DNA of 12,510 nt from CAYMKE01 sp964390955 (GCA_964390955.1 CAYMKE010000081.1:1-12510), one strand, 5' to 3'. Positions 1 to 7,560 are shown, counted from the stretch's first letter. The notes: generated from the sequence alone by a model not told the origin. Numbers and translations: made by a program.

Positions 1-1410
1 CTATTTAGTATTGTGTTTTAACCACCTCAACACATCATTAAACCTGATTTTTTTGCCATAAACAAGAATTGCCGTTCGGTAAATTCTACCGGATATCCAG
101 GTGGTAAAAATAAATGTAAGGACTAAAAGGGACATAGATAAAATCAATTCGGGGTAAGGCACACCATATGGGATTCGTGCCATCATGATGATTGGGGATG
201 TGAAAGGAATAATTGAAAACCAGAATGTTATGGAGCTTTCGGGGTTTTGGAAGGCATTGAGCATGACTATGATTGCAGCAACCAGGGGAATGGTTACGGG
301 CAGCATGAATTGCTGGGTATCGGTCTCATTGTCAATAAGAGAACCAACTGCTGCAAAAAGTGAGGAATAAAGCAAATACCCTCCTAAAAAATAAAAAAGA
401 AACATGCTAATCATGACTGTAAAATTTATTGCACGTGCAGAATTGAGAATGTTTCTGAATTCTGCAACAAATGGATTTTGAACTGAATATTCTTCGGGAA
501 GGGCAGAAGAGGAGGATGTGTACGTTTGTTCCTGGCCGGCATTGTCTGGTTTTTGATTTGATAAAACACTGACAGGTGGTTGCCTGGTATTATTGATTGA
601 TTGAACATCCGGGATAAGTGCATTTTGTATTGAACTGAAAATAAATATTGTCAAAAAAATCCACAAAATAAATTGGGTTAACCCCGCGAGTGCCACACCT
701 ATAATTTTTCCCATCATTAATTGAAACGGCCTGACAGACGAAATGATAATTTCGACAATTCTGCTGGTTTTTTCTTCAATAACACTGCGCATCACCTGTG
801 CACCAAACATGAAAATAAAAATATAAATAAGAAAACCACTGAAATACGATACCCCTGCAACCAATGCAGGGTGGCTTTCCTTTTCCTCTCCTGCATCTGT
901 CCAACGGATGGTTTGAATATTAATATCTGTTTTAACAGAGCGCAAAATATTATTTATATTTTCGATATTATGTGATGCCAGTTTTTGGCGCTCAATCTTT
1001 TTTTCAATGGCATTGGAGATATGCATAACTACACTCATGCTCGGCTGCTTATCAGAATATAACTGGATTGACTGGGGCGAATAATGAACAATATGCGTGA
1101 TATATAATACAGCATAATAGTTTGTTTTATCAAAGTTTTTTTTGATCTCTTTCAATTTTACCCCTTCAAGATAATCAAATTTGAGGTATTTGGTTTCGGG
1201 GATTGTTTGCTGGAAAATATGTGTGCTGTCAATCACAGCAATCCGTTTTACTTCTTTGCTTTCAACAGACATAAGCCATGTTGGAAGAATGAGAATACCG
1301 GCAAAAAGCATTGGGCCAAGGATACTCATGATAATAAAAGACCTTCTTCGAATTCTTGTTAAAAATTCTCTCCTGATGATAATCAATATTTTAGAAAGTC
1401 CTTTGGTCAT
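1..1410 (-). CDS. ABC transporter permease, ABC-2 / NatB-like
   Basis: Membrane subunit of an ABC exporter, 469 aa and complete: its stop codon is the first three bases of the window. One membrane segment lies near residues 25-47, followed by an extracytoplasmic domain of about 135 residues. A cluster of about six further segments follows (roughly 186-206, 234-260, 331-356, 368-388, 396-412, 421-440). The segment after the second helix, with EEKTSRIVEIIISS, then RPFQLMMGKIIG, is typical of the NatB/ABC-2 family, as is the basic C-terminal tail (GRIYRTAILVYGKK). A Ser/Gln-rich stretch at about 265-325 forms a second long loop between helices. The start overlaps the stop of the upstream ATPase gene by 4 bp (ATGA), so the two are translationally coupled and should form one transporter. 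The NatAB relatives export sodium; the substrate here cannot be read from sequence. Confidence 0.93.
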   Translation of the reverse strand: MTKGLSKILIIIRREFLTRIRRRSFIIMSILGPMLFAGILILPTWLMSVESKEVKRIAVIDSTHIFQQTIPETKYLKFDYLEGVKLKEIKKNFDKTNYYAVLYITHIVHYSPQSIQLYSDKQPSMSVVMHISNAIEKKIERQKLASHNIENINNILRSVKTDINIQTIRWTDAGEEKESHPALVAGVSYFSGFLIYIFIFMFGAQVMRSVIEEKTSRIVEIIISSVRPFQLMMGKIIGVALAGLTQFILWIFLTIFIFSSIQNALIPDVQSINNTRQPPVSVLSNQKPDNAGQEQTYTSSSSALPEEYSVQNPFVAEFRNILNSARAINFTVMISMFLFYFLGGYLLYSSLFAAVGSLIDNETDTQQFMLPVTIPLVAAIIVMLNAFQNPESSITFWFSIIPFTSPIIMMARIPYGVPYPELILSMSLLVLTFIFTTWISGRIYRTAILVYGKKIRFNDVLRWLKHNTK

Positions 1411-2369
1411 TGCTTTTTACTGTTTATTACATGTATAAATATTTCGTCCATTGAAGGTAATAATTCTTTAAATGAAACCAGGTGCATCGACGAAATTATA
1501 GAAGACAGTAATGAGCTAATCGTGTTTTCATCATTTATTTTAATGTGAATTGTATGCAGCTCCTGCTCCTGTTTATGGTTTATGATTTCTGTTTCTTTTG
1601 TAAACAAATCAATGGTTTTAGAAAAATCTCCTTTAGCAATGATTTCATACGTGTTTGATTTGTAAGATTCTTTGAGTTGTTTTACAGATCCCTGTAAATG
1701 TATTTTGCCATTGTCTAATAATGTAATATAATCACATAACTCTTCAACAGAATTCATATTATGGGTTGACAAAATTATGGTTTTTCCTTGTTGTTTCAGT
1801 GAAATGATTTCTTGTTTTAACATGTTGGCATTAATGGGGTCAAATCCGCTGAACGGTTCATCGAAAATGATGAAATCAGGATTATGTAGAATCGTAATTA
1901 AAAATTGAATTTTTTGTTGCATTCCTTTTGATAATTCACGAATACGCTTATTCCACCAGGACGAGATCCCGAATCTGTTTAACCAATATTTGGAGGATTC
2001 AACAGCCTGTTTCTTATCCATTCCTTTTAACCTGGCCAGGTATAAAATGTGTTCTCCAACTTTCATCTTTCTGTACAATCCCCTTTCTTCCGGGAGATAT
2101 CCTATTTGATTTGTATCCGAAGAATGTAGCGGATGCCCGTTAAAGTAGATATGGCCTTCATCTTGCGGGATAATATGATTTATGATTCTCAATAATGTTG
2201 TTTTGCCTGCTCCATTTGGGCCTAATAACCCGTATATGCTACCTTTGGGAATGTTAAAACTGACATCATGAAGAGCAGTTGTTCCGTTAAACCGTTTATT
2301 GATATTTGTTGCCTTTAGGATTTCCAAATTGATTAATGGATTGAATTTCTGATTTAATACTTTTAACAT
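1407..2369 (-). CDS. ABC transporter ATP-binding protein, NatA-like with DUF4162-type C-terminus
   Basis: Cytoplasmic ATPase that powers the permease encoded just downstream. All nucleotide-binding elements are intact (numbered from the ATG): Walker A GPNGAGKT at 50-57, signature LSKGMQQK at 146-153, Walker B FIIFDEP at 166-172, SGFDP at 174-178, switch histidine H203. The segment IGYLPEERGLY and the LSKGM signature are usual for NatA-type exporters. The C-terminal third (about 225-310, ending ELLPSMDEIF) resembles the DUF4162 extension of this group. The start is uncertain. ATG at 2369 gives 320 aa with a 14-residue N-terminal extension, and that ATG sits inside a perfect inverted repeat. 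An in-frame TTG at 2327 gives a protein starting (M)EILKATNINKRF, which is where family members usually begin. I favour the TTG on family grounds, but report the longer ORF. Confidence 0.94.
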   Translation of the reverse strand: MLKVLNQKFNPLINLEILKATNINKRFNGTTALHDVSFNIPKGSIYGLLGPNGAGKTTLLRIINHIIPQDEGHIYFNGHPLHSSDTNQIGYLPEERGLYRKMKVGEHILYLARLKGMDKKQAVESSKYWLNRFGISSWWNKRIRELSKGMQQKIQFLITILHNPDFIIFDEPFSGFDPINANMLKQEIISLKQQGKTIILSTHNMNSVEELCDYITLLDNGKIHLQGSVKQLKESYKSNTYEIIAKGDFSKTIDLFTKETEIINHKQEQELHTIHIKINDENTISSLLSSIISSMHLVSFKELLPSMDEIFIHVINSKKQ

Positions 2370-2405
2370 GTAAAAATAGAAAAATATTATTTTTACATGT
2401 TAAAA
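2361..2405. repeat. Perfect 18-bp inverted repeat over the ABC ATPase start
   Basis: The left arm (2361-2378, TTTTAACATGTAAAAATA) and right arm (2388-2405) are exact reverse complements, separated by a 9-bp AT-rich spacer. The arms contain TTAACATGTAA-like half sites. The ATG that would start the long form of the ATPase is inside the left arm. The stem is AT-rich, so it is a poor GC-type terminator. It could be an operator for a dimeric regulator, a hairpin that hides the start codon in the mRNA, or a terminator-like element for the upstream nuclease gene. The arms and spacer are seen directly; the role is inferred. Confidence 0.8.
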
Positions 2406-2537
2406 AAAGTGATATTTGCGCTTTAATAAGAATATAAGTTAAATTATGCTAAATATATATCCTGAACAAGAAGGCAGTACATTGTTTGATTAATGGTTCC
2501 CGGTTTTTGGTTCAGAATCTGTATTAGACAGGTTGCA

Positions 2538-3017
2538 TCAGAAATTTAACGATTCAAATTCATCTTCAATAACTCTTTCATAATAAGGAATTCCTGAAAG
2601 AAATTTATAATCTCCATCTTCAGATATTTTTAGAGCATAATGAATAGCACCATTTGTAATAAATAAATATGGCACTTTTAATGAAGTGGCATATCTTGAT
2701 ATCTGGTTAAATGTGTCCTGGTTAATTCCTGCTTCATAAGATTTACACTCAATCATTACCACAGCTTGACCGTTTTTTTTATATACAACAGCATCGCACC
2801 GCCTGTTGATGGCATTGAATGAAATGGTTTGTTCCACCGAGACAAGGCCCCTGGGATAATGCAAGTCTTCTACAAGATACATCAGAAAATGTTGTCGCAC
2901 CCATTCCTCGGGAGTCAGCGCTACAAATTTATTTCTGAATACATCAAAAATGATACTTCCCCCTTTTTTGAGATGCTTAATTTTAAAGATATGTGCAGGC
3001 AAACTGAGTCTTTTCAT
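2538..3017 (-). CDS. Stand-alone HsdR N-terminal-like nuclease domain protein (PD-(D/E)xK, HSDR_N_2 type)
   Basis: A 159-aa protein that consists of little more than the nuclease domain found at the N-terminus of type I restriction R subunits. From the chosen start, it has a conserved LTPEEWVRQH segment (35-43), then D75 in RRCDAVVY, E90 and K92 in IECKS, and a QISRY motif (105-109). This is the D...ExK plus QxxxY set of catalytic PD-(D/E)xK enzymes, so the active site looks intact. No helicase, methylase or specificity gene lies nearby. I start at the ATG at 3017 (MKRLSLP) and not at 3086, because a TATCTTTG promoter box lies between the two at 3040-3047 and the extra 23 residues are low-complexity Ile/Lys/Tyr. 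It is divergent from holA, an arrangement I recall in many Bacteroidota. The biological role is unknown; DNA cleavage or processing is inferred from the motifs. Confidence 0.88.
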   Translation of the reverse strand: MKRLSLPAHIFKIKHLKKGGSIIFDVFRNKFVALTPEEWVRQHFLMYLVEDLHYPRGLVSVEQTISFNAINRRCDAVVYKKNGQAVVMIECKSYEAGINQDTFNQISRYATSLKVPYLFITNGAIHYALKISEDGDYKFLSGIPYYERVIEDEFESLNF

Positions 3018-3039
3018 AATATTCTTTATATATTTGATA

Positions 3040-3047
3040 CAAAGATA
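3040..3047 (-). promoter_or_regulatory. Putative Bacteroidota -7 box for the nuclease gene
   Basis: The minus strand reads TATCTTTG, an exact match to the Bacteroidota -7 consensus TAnnTTTG. It would place the transcription start about 16 nt before the ATG at 3017. I see no good TTG -33 element upstream, only A/T tracts. It supports the shorter start of the nuclease gene. Confidence 0.5.
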
Positions 3048-3098
3048 AAAATAATAAATATTTTTTTTAAGTACATTTTTAAGCACAGGAAAATCTAT

Positions 3099-3106
3099 TA
3101 CCTTTG
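3099..3106 (+). promoter_or_regulatory. Putative Bacteroidota -7 box for the holA operon
   Basis: TACCTTTG matches TAnnTTTG exactly and lies 52 bp before the holA ATG, pointing the opposite way from the box at 3040-3047. The two divergent genes would thus have back-to-back promoters within about 65 bp. A clear -33 TTG is lacking. Confidence 0.5.
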
Positions 3107-3158
3107 TCTTTGTTTTTTTCTTATATTATGCTTTTAACAATCATTTTAACGTAAAATT

Positions 3159-4172
3159 ATGGCCTATAAGGAAATCATAAATGAACTTAAGAATAAAATT
3201 TATCATCCTGTATATTTCCTGATGGGAGAGGAGGCGTATTATATAGACAAAATCAGTGATTATATAATGAACAACGTGTTGGATGAAGCGGAAAGATCGT
3301 TTAATCAAACCGTATTATACGGAAAAGATACAAATATTAATGATGTTATTAATGCTGCTAAACGATACCCAATGATGGCCAATCAACAGGTTGTTATTGT
3401 TAAAGAGGCTCAACACCTTAAAAATATTGAAAACCTGGTATATTATTTGGAAAAACCGCTCAAATCCACGGTGTTGGTTATTAATTATAAATATAAAAAA
3501 CTTGACAAACGAAAGCAGTTATATAAAAAACTCCAGAAAAATGCACTTGTATTTGAATCTCCGGTTATATATGACTATAAAATTCCCGGCTGGATAGAAC
3601 AATATGTTAAAGAACATCAATGCACAATCGCTCATGAAGCATCAAAGTTGTTAACCGAATATCTTGGGAATGACTTAAATAAGGTGGCCAATGAGCTCGA
3701 TAAATTAATTTCTACACTTCCTGCAAATGAACATAATATAAGCATAAAACATATAGAAAAAAATATAGGAATAAGTAAAGATTATAATACTTTTGAGTTG
3801 CAAAAAGCATTGTGCAATAAAGACATATTAAAATGCAACCGCATTGTTAAATATTTTGGGCAAAATCCTAATGCCAATCCATTTCCATTGATCATCGCGT
3901 CACTTTATTATTTTTTTAGCAAACTGCTTGGGTATTATTATATCATTGAAAAAATGAAAGATAAATCCAAAAATAATATAGCTGCTCTGTTGAAGATCAA
4001 TCCTTATTTTGTACGCGACTACCAGATGGCTGCGAAAGTCTATGATAAAAGAAAAGTAGTATCAATCATTGAGTTGTTGAGAGAATATGACACCAAATCC
4101 AAAGGAGTCGGGAATGTTTCAGCAAAGCAGGAAGATTTGCTGAAAGAGATGGTATATAGAATTTTACATTGA
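3159..4172 (+). CDS. holA: DNA polymerase III subunit delta
   Basis: Clamp-loader subunit that opens the beta sliding clamp as part of the DnaX complex; 337 aa, normal length. The N-terminal HPVYFLMGEEAYYIDKI (16-32) is the usual start of the degraded AAA+ fold. RYPMMANQQVVIVKEAQHL (69-87) and GNDLNKVANELDKLIS (170-185) are the two best family signatures. The C-terminal half is the helical collar domain. It is the first gene of a plus-strand run and is followed after 17 bp by the rhomboid gene, so those later genes are probably expressed from the holA promoter. Lysine and isoleucine are abundant, in keeping with the AT-rich genome. Confidence 0.95.
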   Translation: MAYKEIINELKNKIYHPVYFLMGEEAYYIDKISDYIMNNVLDEAERSFNQTVLYGKDTNINDVINAAKRYPMMANQQVVIVKEAQHLKNIENLVYYLEKPLKSTVLVINYKYKKLDKRKQLYKKLQKNALVFESPVIYDYKIPGWIEQYVKEHQCTIAHEASKLLTEYLGNDLNKVANELDKLISTLPANEHNISIKHIEKNIGISKDYNTFELQKALCNKDILKCNRIVKYFGQNPNANPFPLIIASLYYFFSKLLGYYYIIEKMKDKSKNNIAALLKINPYFVRDYQMAAKVYDKRKVVSIIELLREYDTKSKGVGNVSAKQEDLLKEMVYRILH

Positions 4173-4189
4173 TAAAAAAAGCATGAATT

Positions 4190-4798
4190 ATGATTACTAT
4201 TATGATTATCATTATAACAGGCGGCATTTCTTTTTTTGCATTTCAGAACAATGCATTGTTTGACAAGTTGCTTTTTAATCCATACCTTGTGAAATATAAA
4301 AAACAGTGGTATCGATTATTAAGTCACAGTTTTATACATGGAAACTGGATGCACCTGTTGATCAATATGATTGTATTATTCTCCTTCGGACAAGCAATAG
4401 AATACTATTTTCCTCTTAAACTTAACAATACAATATTTAATTATTTATTGTTGTATTTTGGTGGAGTGATTATCTCATCCCTCCCTTCTTTAAACAAACA
4501 TAAAGACAATTATAATTACAATGCGGTTGGTGCTTCAGGAGGAGTGTCAGCCGTGATATTCGCAACCATTTTTTTTGCCCCCTGGACCCCTTTATATTTA
4601 TTTGGATTAATAAAAATTCCCGGTATAGTTTTTGGGATACTTTATCTTGCATATTCACATTTTATGCAAAAAAAGAGTGATGACAATATAGGACATGAGG
4701 CGCATTTTGCCGGGGCCATTTATGGGTTTATTTATCCTTTGGTCATGAATCCTTCTTTATTTTCAGATTTTTTATATGAATTAAAAAGCGGATTATGA
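4190..4798 (+). CDS. Rhomboid family intramembrane serine protease
   Basis: A 202-aa integral membrane protein with about six hydrophobic segments and no extra domains, the compact bacterial form. WYRLLSHSFIHGNWMHLLINM (40-60) carries the conserved HxxxN pair H55 and N59, which help form the oxyanion hole. GASG at 115-118 gives the catalytic serine S117, and GHEAHFAGAIYGF (168-180) gives the catalytic histidine H172. The active site is therefore complete. Rhomboids cut single-pass membrane proteins near or within the bilayer; the target here is unknown. The stop overlaps the start of the HAD phosphatase gene by 4 bp. An alternative in-frame ATG lies 12 bp downstream of the start used. Confidence 0.93.
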   Translation: MITIMIIIITGGISFFAFQNNALFDKLLFNPYLVKYKKQWYRLLSHSFIHGNWMHLLINMIVLFSFGQAIEYYFPLKLNNTIFNYLLLYFGGVIISSLPSLNKHKDNYNYNAVGASGGVSAVIFATIFFAPWTPLYLFGLIKIPGIVFGILYLAYSHFMQKKSDDNIGHEAHFAGAIYGFIYPLVMNPSLFSDFLYELKSGL

Positions 4799-5268
4799 AT
4801 AAAGCTGTTTTTTTAGACAGAGACGGGGTGCTTATAAAAGAACGGGGAGAATATACATTTAAAATTGAAGATATGCAATTGAATCCGGGTGTTATTGAAA
4901 GCTTGCATGATCTTTCACAAAAAGGGTATATATTCATTGTAATATCAAACCAGGGAGGAATATCAAAGGGCATATATACAAAAGAAGATGCAGACAGAAT
5001 AAATGATGAAATGCTTAAACAATTTAAAAAAGCAGATATCCATATAAAAGAAACATATTATTGCCCGCATCATCCTGATGTAGAGAATTGTTTATGCAGG
5101 AAACCACAATCTTTGCTTATTGAAAAGGCACTGGCGCGCTTTCATATCAATCCACACGAGTCATTTTTTATTGGTGATAGCGACCGGGATATTGAAGCTG
5201 CCGGGAATGCAGGAGTAAAGGGCATTAAAATCGAAGCAAATGACCATTTAATGCATTATTTGCCATGA
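4795..5268 (+). CDS. gmhB: HAD-IIIA phosphatase, D-glycero-D-manno-heptose-1,7-bisphosphate phosphatase-like
   Basis: A small 157-aa HAD hydrolase, the size of GmhB. It has the nucleophile motif DRDG (D8, D10), SNQGGI (51-56), a zinc-site signature YYCPHHP...CLC with C90, H92, C99 and C101, RKP with K103, and the acidic motif GDSDRD (127-132). The CxH...CxC site together with SNQGGI is the mark of GmhB and of the histidinol-phosphatase half of HisB. GmhB removes the C7 phosphate of heptose bisphosphate on the route to ADP-heptose for LPS. No other heptose or histidine gene is nearby to settle the substrate, so GmhB is the best guess from family alone. It has 4-bp ATGA overlaps with both neighbours, so it is tightly coupled within the holA operon. 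Confidence 0.88.
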   Translation: MNKAVFLDRDGVLIKERGEYTFKIEDMQLNPGVIESLHDLSQKGYIFIVISNQGGISKGIYTKEDADRINDEMLKQFKKADIHIKETYYCPHHPDVENCLCRKPQSLLIEKALARFHINPHESFFIGDSDRDIEAAGNAGVKGIKIEANDHLMHYLP

Positions 5269-6137
5269 ATGAAAGACAAGATTATATTTGTTTTAATGGT
5301 CATTTTTTAAAACAAGATGAACCAATTTTAACTCATCAAAACAGAGGATTTAAATATGGCGATGCTGTATTTGAAACTGTTTTTGTTTCCCGCTCATCGA
5401 TCCCATTTCTTGATGATCATTATAAACGCCTGCTTACAAGTTTGAATTTATTGAAAATGAACATTCCTGCAAACCTGACAAAGGATACTATTACCGGGAT
5501 GATCATTAAATTAATAAATAAAAACAGGGTATTTAAAGGAGGAAGGGTAAAACTTACAGTTTTCAGGAATGATGGTGGTTTATACACCCCATCAACCAAT
5601 GATACGTCGTATCTTATTGAACTGAACAAGTTAGAACATGCCGATTATACATTGAATGAACGGGGTTTGGTAATTGATGTGTATCCTGATATTAAAAAAC
5701 CTTTAAACATATTGTCCAACTTAAAAACTGCCAATGCCGAATTATTTGTATTGGCAGGATTATATAAAAAACAACATAATTTGGATGAGTGTATTATTCT
5801 GAATGAGCGGAGTGTTATTGCTGAGACGGTTAGTTCTAATTTTTATCTTGTAAAGGATAAAAAAATATATACACCTCCTTTAACAGACGGCTGCATAGCA
5901 GGGGTGATGCGCAAACAAATGTTAAGAATTGCTGCTGCTGCAGGCTATCAAACATTCGATAACAAATCCATCAGGCCCCGGGATCTATTGCTGGCCGATG
6001 AAGCATTTATCTCCAATGCAGTAAAAGGAATTCAATGGATTGTTGCTTTCAGAGAAAAGCGTTTTTTTAATAAAACAGCCAAAATACTGATCGGAAAATT
6101 AAATGAAGATATTCAAAAGAAGAAAGAAGACAATTGA
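5265..6137 (+). CDS. Class IV PLP-dependent aminotransferase / aminodeoxychorismate lyase-like protein
   Basis: A fold-type IV PLP enzyme of 290 aa. NRGFKYGDAVFETV (26-39) is the usual N-terminal signature. K154 in SNLKTANAE is the expected Schiff-base lysine, E187 in VIAETVSSNFY the residue facing the pyridine nitrogen, and TDGCIAGVMR (207-216) the phosphate-binding region. ADEAFISNAVKGIQWI (244-259) is shared with 4-amino-4-deoxychorismate lyases (PabC) and related branched-chain or D-amino-acid aminotransferases. PabC, which makes p-aminobenzoate for folate, is a reasonable guess, but no pabA, pabB or fol gene is present to support it. It overlaps the phosphatase gene by 4 bp and is the last gene before the rseP promoter. 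Confidence 0.9.
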   Translation: MNERQDYICFNGHFLKQDEPILTHQNRGFKYGDAVFETVFVSRSSIPFLDDHYKRLLTSLNLLKMNIPANLTKDTITGMIIKLINKNRVFKGGRVKLTVFRNDGGLYTPSTNDTSYLIELNKLEHADYTLNERGLVIDVYPDIKKPLNILSNLKTANAELFVLAGLYKKQHNLDECIILNERSVIAETVSSNFYLVKDKKIYTPPLTDGCIAGVMRKQMLRIAAAAGYQTFDNKSIRPRDLLLADEAFISNAVKGIQWIVAFREKRFFNKTAKILIGKLNEDIQKKKEDN

Positions 6138-6166
6138 GAAAAGTCTGGACGAATTGTTTATTTTTG
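6134..6166 (+). promoter_or_regulatory. Putative Bacteroidota promoter for rseP
   Basis: TATTTTTG at 6159-6166 matches the -7 consensus TAnnTTTG, and a TTG at 6134-6136 sits 22 bp upstream as a possible -33 element, just beyond the best spacing. The ATG of rseP is 25 bp after the box. This suggests that rseP can be transcribed independently of the holA operon, whose last gene ends at 6137. Confidence 0.5.
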
Positions 6167-6190
6167 TTGTGAATTAATAATATTATATTT

Positions 6191-7507
6191 ATGGATATAT
6201 TGGTACAAGCTTTGGGGCTCATTTTAAGCCTGTCGCTTTTGGTCATCATTCACGAAGGCGGACATTTTTTCTTTGCAAAACTATTTAATACACGGGTAGA
6301 AAAATTTTATTTATTTTTCAATCCCAAATTTTCCTTGTTTAAATTTAAAAAAGGTGAAACAGAATATGGAATTGGATGGATACCGCTTGGAGGATATGTG
6401 AAAATTGCCGGAATGATTGATGAATCCATGGACAGGTCTCAGATGAAAACGCCTCCCCAACCATGGGAATTCCGTTCTAAACCCGCATGGCAACGTTTTT
6501 TTATTATGACAGGTGGTGTATTGGCTAATTTTGTTGCAGCTATTTTAATTTTTGTGTTTATTCTTTTTTTCAATGGAAGAGAAATTTTTCCGGTTGAAAA
6601 TCTTAAAAACGGTGTTGTATGGGATTCTTTGGCTTTAGCCCAGGGGCTTGAAAATGGAGACAAAGTATTAAAAATTGGCGATAAAACTGTTGAAACGTTC
6701 AATGATATTAATAAAATGATTGTAAATGATAAACCCGGGACCATTACTGTAAAACGGAATGGTAATATTAAAACCATTCATTTACCGGATGATTTTGTTC
6801 AACAAATCATGGCTCATCAGGCAATACCTATAGCCATGCCGGCTGTGCCTTCTGTAATTGACACTGTACTTCCCGGAAATCCTGCGTATAATGCTGGTTT
6901 ACAAGAAAGTGACACGATTGTTCAAGTCAATAAAGAACAGGCCCTTTATTATGCACAAATAGTGAAGCATATCCGCCAACACACCAATGATACAATATTG
7001 GTAGGTGTTAAACGAAACGGAACCCTTTTGCATTTACCAGTAAACGTAACGAAAGAGGGAACAATAGGCATAGGATTTACGCCCTGGGTTGATTTCATTG
7101 AAACTGAAAAATTAACATATGGTTTTTTTGAATCATTTCCAGCCGGAGTTAACTATTTTTCAGATATGTTAGTTGGTTACGTGAATCAGCTGGATTTGAT
7201 ATTTACACGGGAAGGGATGCGGCAAGTAGGATCTTTTGGTACCATTGGAAGCATGTTTCCCAAACGTTGGGATTGGTTGATGTTTTGGCATACAACAGCA
7301 TTTATATCCATTATTTTGGCAGTTGTCAATATCTTGCCAATACCTGCTCTTGACGGAGGGCATTTGGCATTTTTAACCTATGAAATTGTTGCCCGGCGCA
7401 AACCCAGTCAAAAAGTAATGGAAGTTGCCCAGATCATTGGTATGATTTTGTTATTTGCACTACTCATGCTCGCTATTAGTAATGATATAAGAAGATTTCT
7501 TTTATGA
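6191..7507 (+). CDS. rseP: RseP-family site-2 zinc metalloprotease
   Basis: Inner-membrane intramembrane protease, 438 aa. The zinc motif HEGGH (H21, E22, H25) lies in the first helix and the second zinc ligand D388 in NILPIPALDGGHL (380-392). Helices are near 5-27, 104-127, 368-392 and 412-432. Two PDZ-like domains lie between the catalytic halves: one around 138-195 (GLENGDKVLKIGD) and one around 221-283 (NPAYNAGLQESDTIVQVN). This layout is that of E. coli RseP, which cuts anti-sigma factors after a first cleavage and also clears signal-peptide remnants. No anti-sigma or sigma gene is in the window, so the substrate is unknown. In many Bacteroidota the gene follows dxr; here it follows the class IV enzyme. 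TatA follows 53 bp downstream. Confidence 0.95.
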   Translation: MDILVQALGLILSLSLLVIIHEGGHFFFAKLFNTRVEKFYLFFNPKFSLFKFKKGETEYGIGWIPLGGYVKIAGMIDESMDRSQMKTPPQPWEFRSKPAWQRFFIMTGGVLANFVAAILIFVFILFFNGREIFPVENLKNGVVWDSLALAQGLENGDKVLKIGDKTVETFNDINKMIVNDKPGTITVKRNGNIKTIHLPDDFVQQIMAHQAIPIAMPAVPSVIDTVLPGNPAYNAGLQESDTIVQVNKEQALYYAQIVKHIRQHTNDTILVGVKRNGTLLHLPVNVTKEGTIGIGFTPWVDFIETEKLTYGFFESFPAGVNYFSDMLVGYVNQLDLIFTREGMRQVGSFGTIGSMFPKRWDWLMFWHTTAFISIILAVVNILPIPALDGGHLAFLTYEIVARRKPSQKVMEVAQIIGMILLFALLMLAISNDIRRFLL

Positions 7508-7560
7508 TTTCTTTATTAACTTGCATTTATATAATGATTTATCACTTTAAAATTTAAATT

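Noticed and set aside
721..975. Plus-strand ORF of 84 codons inside the permease gene, and similar antisense ORFs elsewhere
   Set aside because: They lie opposite well-supported genes and their translations show no recognisable protein features.
2450..2457. TATATTTA on the minus strand as a promoter for the ABC operon
   Set aside because: One mismatch to TAnnTTTG and the only nearby TTG is 9 bp upstream, much too close for a -33 element.
2538..3017. Nuclease gene as part of a restriction-modification or other defence system
   Set aside because: No methyltransferase, specificity, helicase or toxin-antitoxin gene is adjacent; its neighbours are housekeeping genes.
3018..3086. Longer N-terminus of the nuclease gene starting at the ATG at 3086
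   Set aside because: The extra 23 residues are low-complexity, the promoter box at 3040-3047 would fall inside the gene, and MKRLSLP at 3017 is a natural start.
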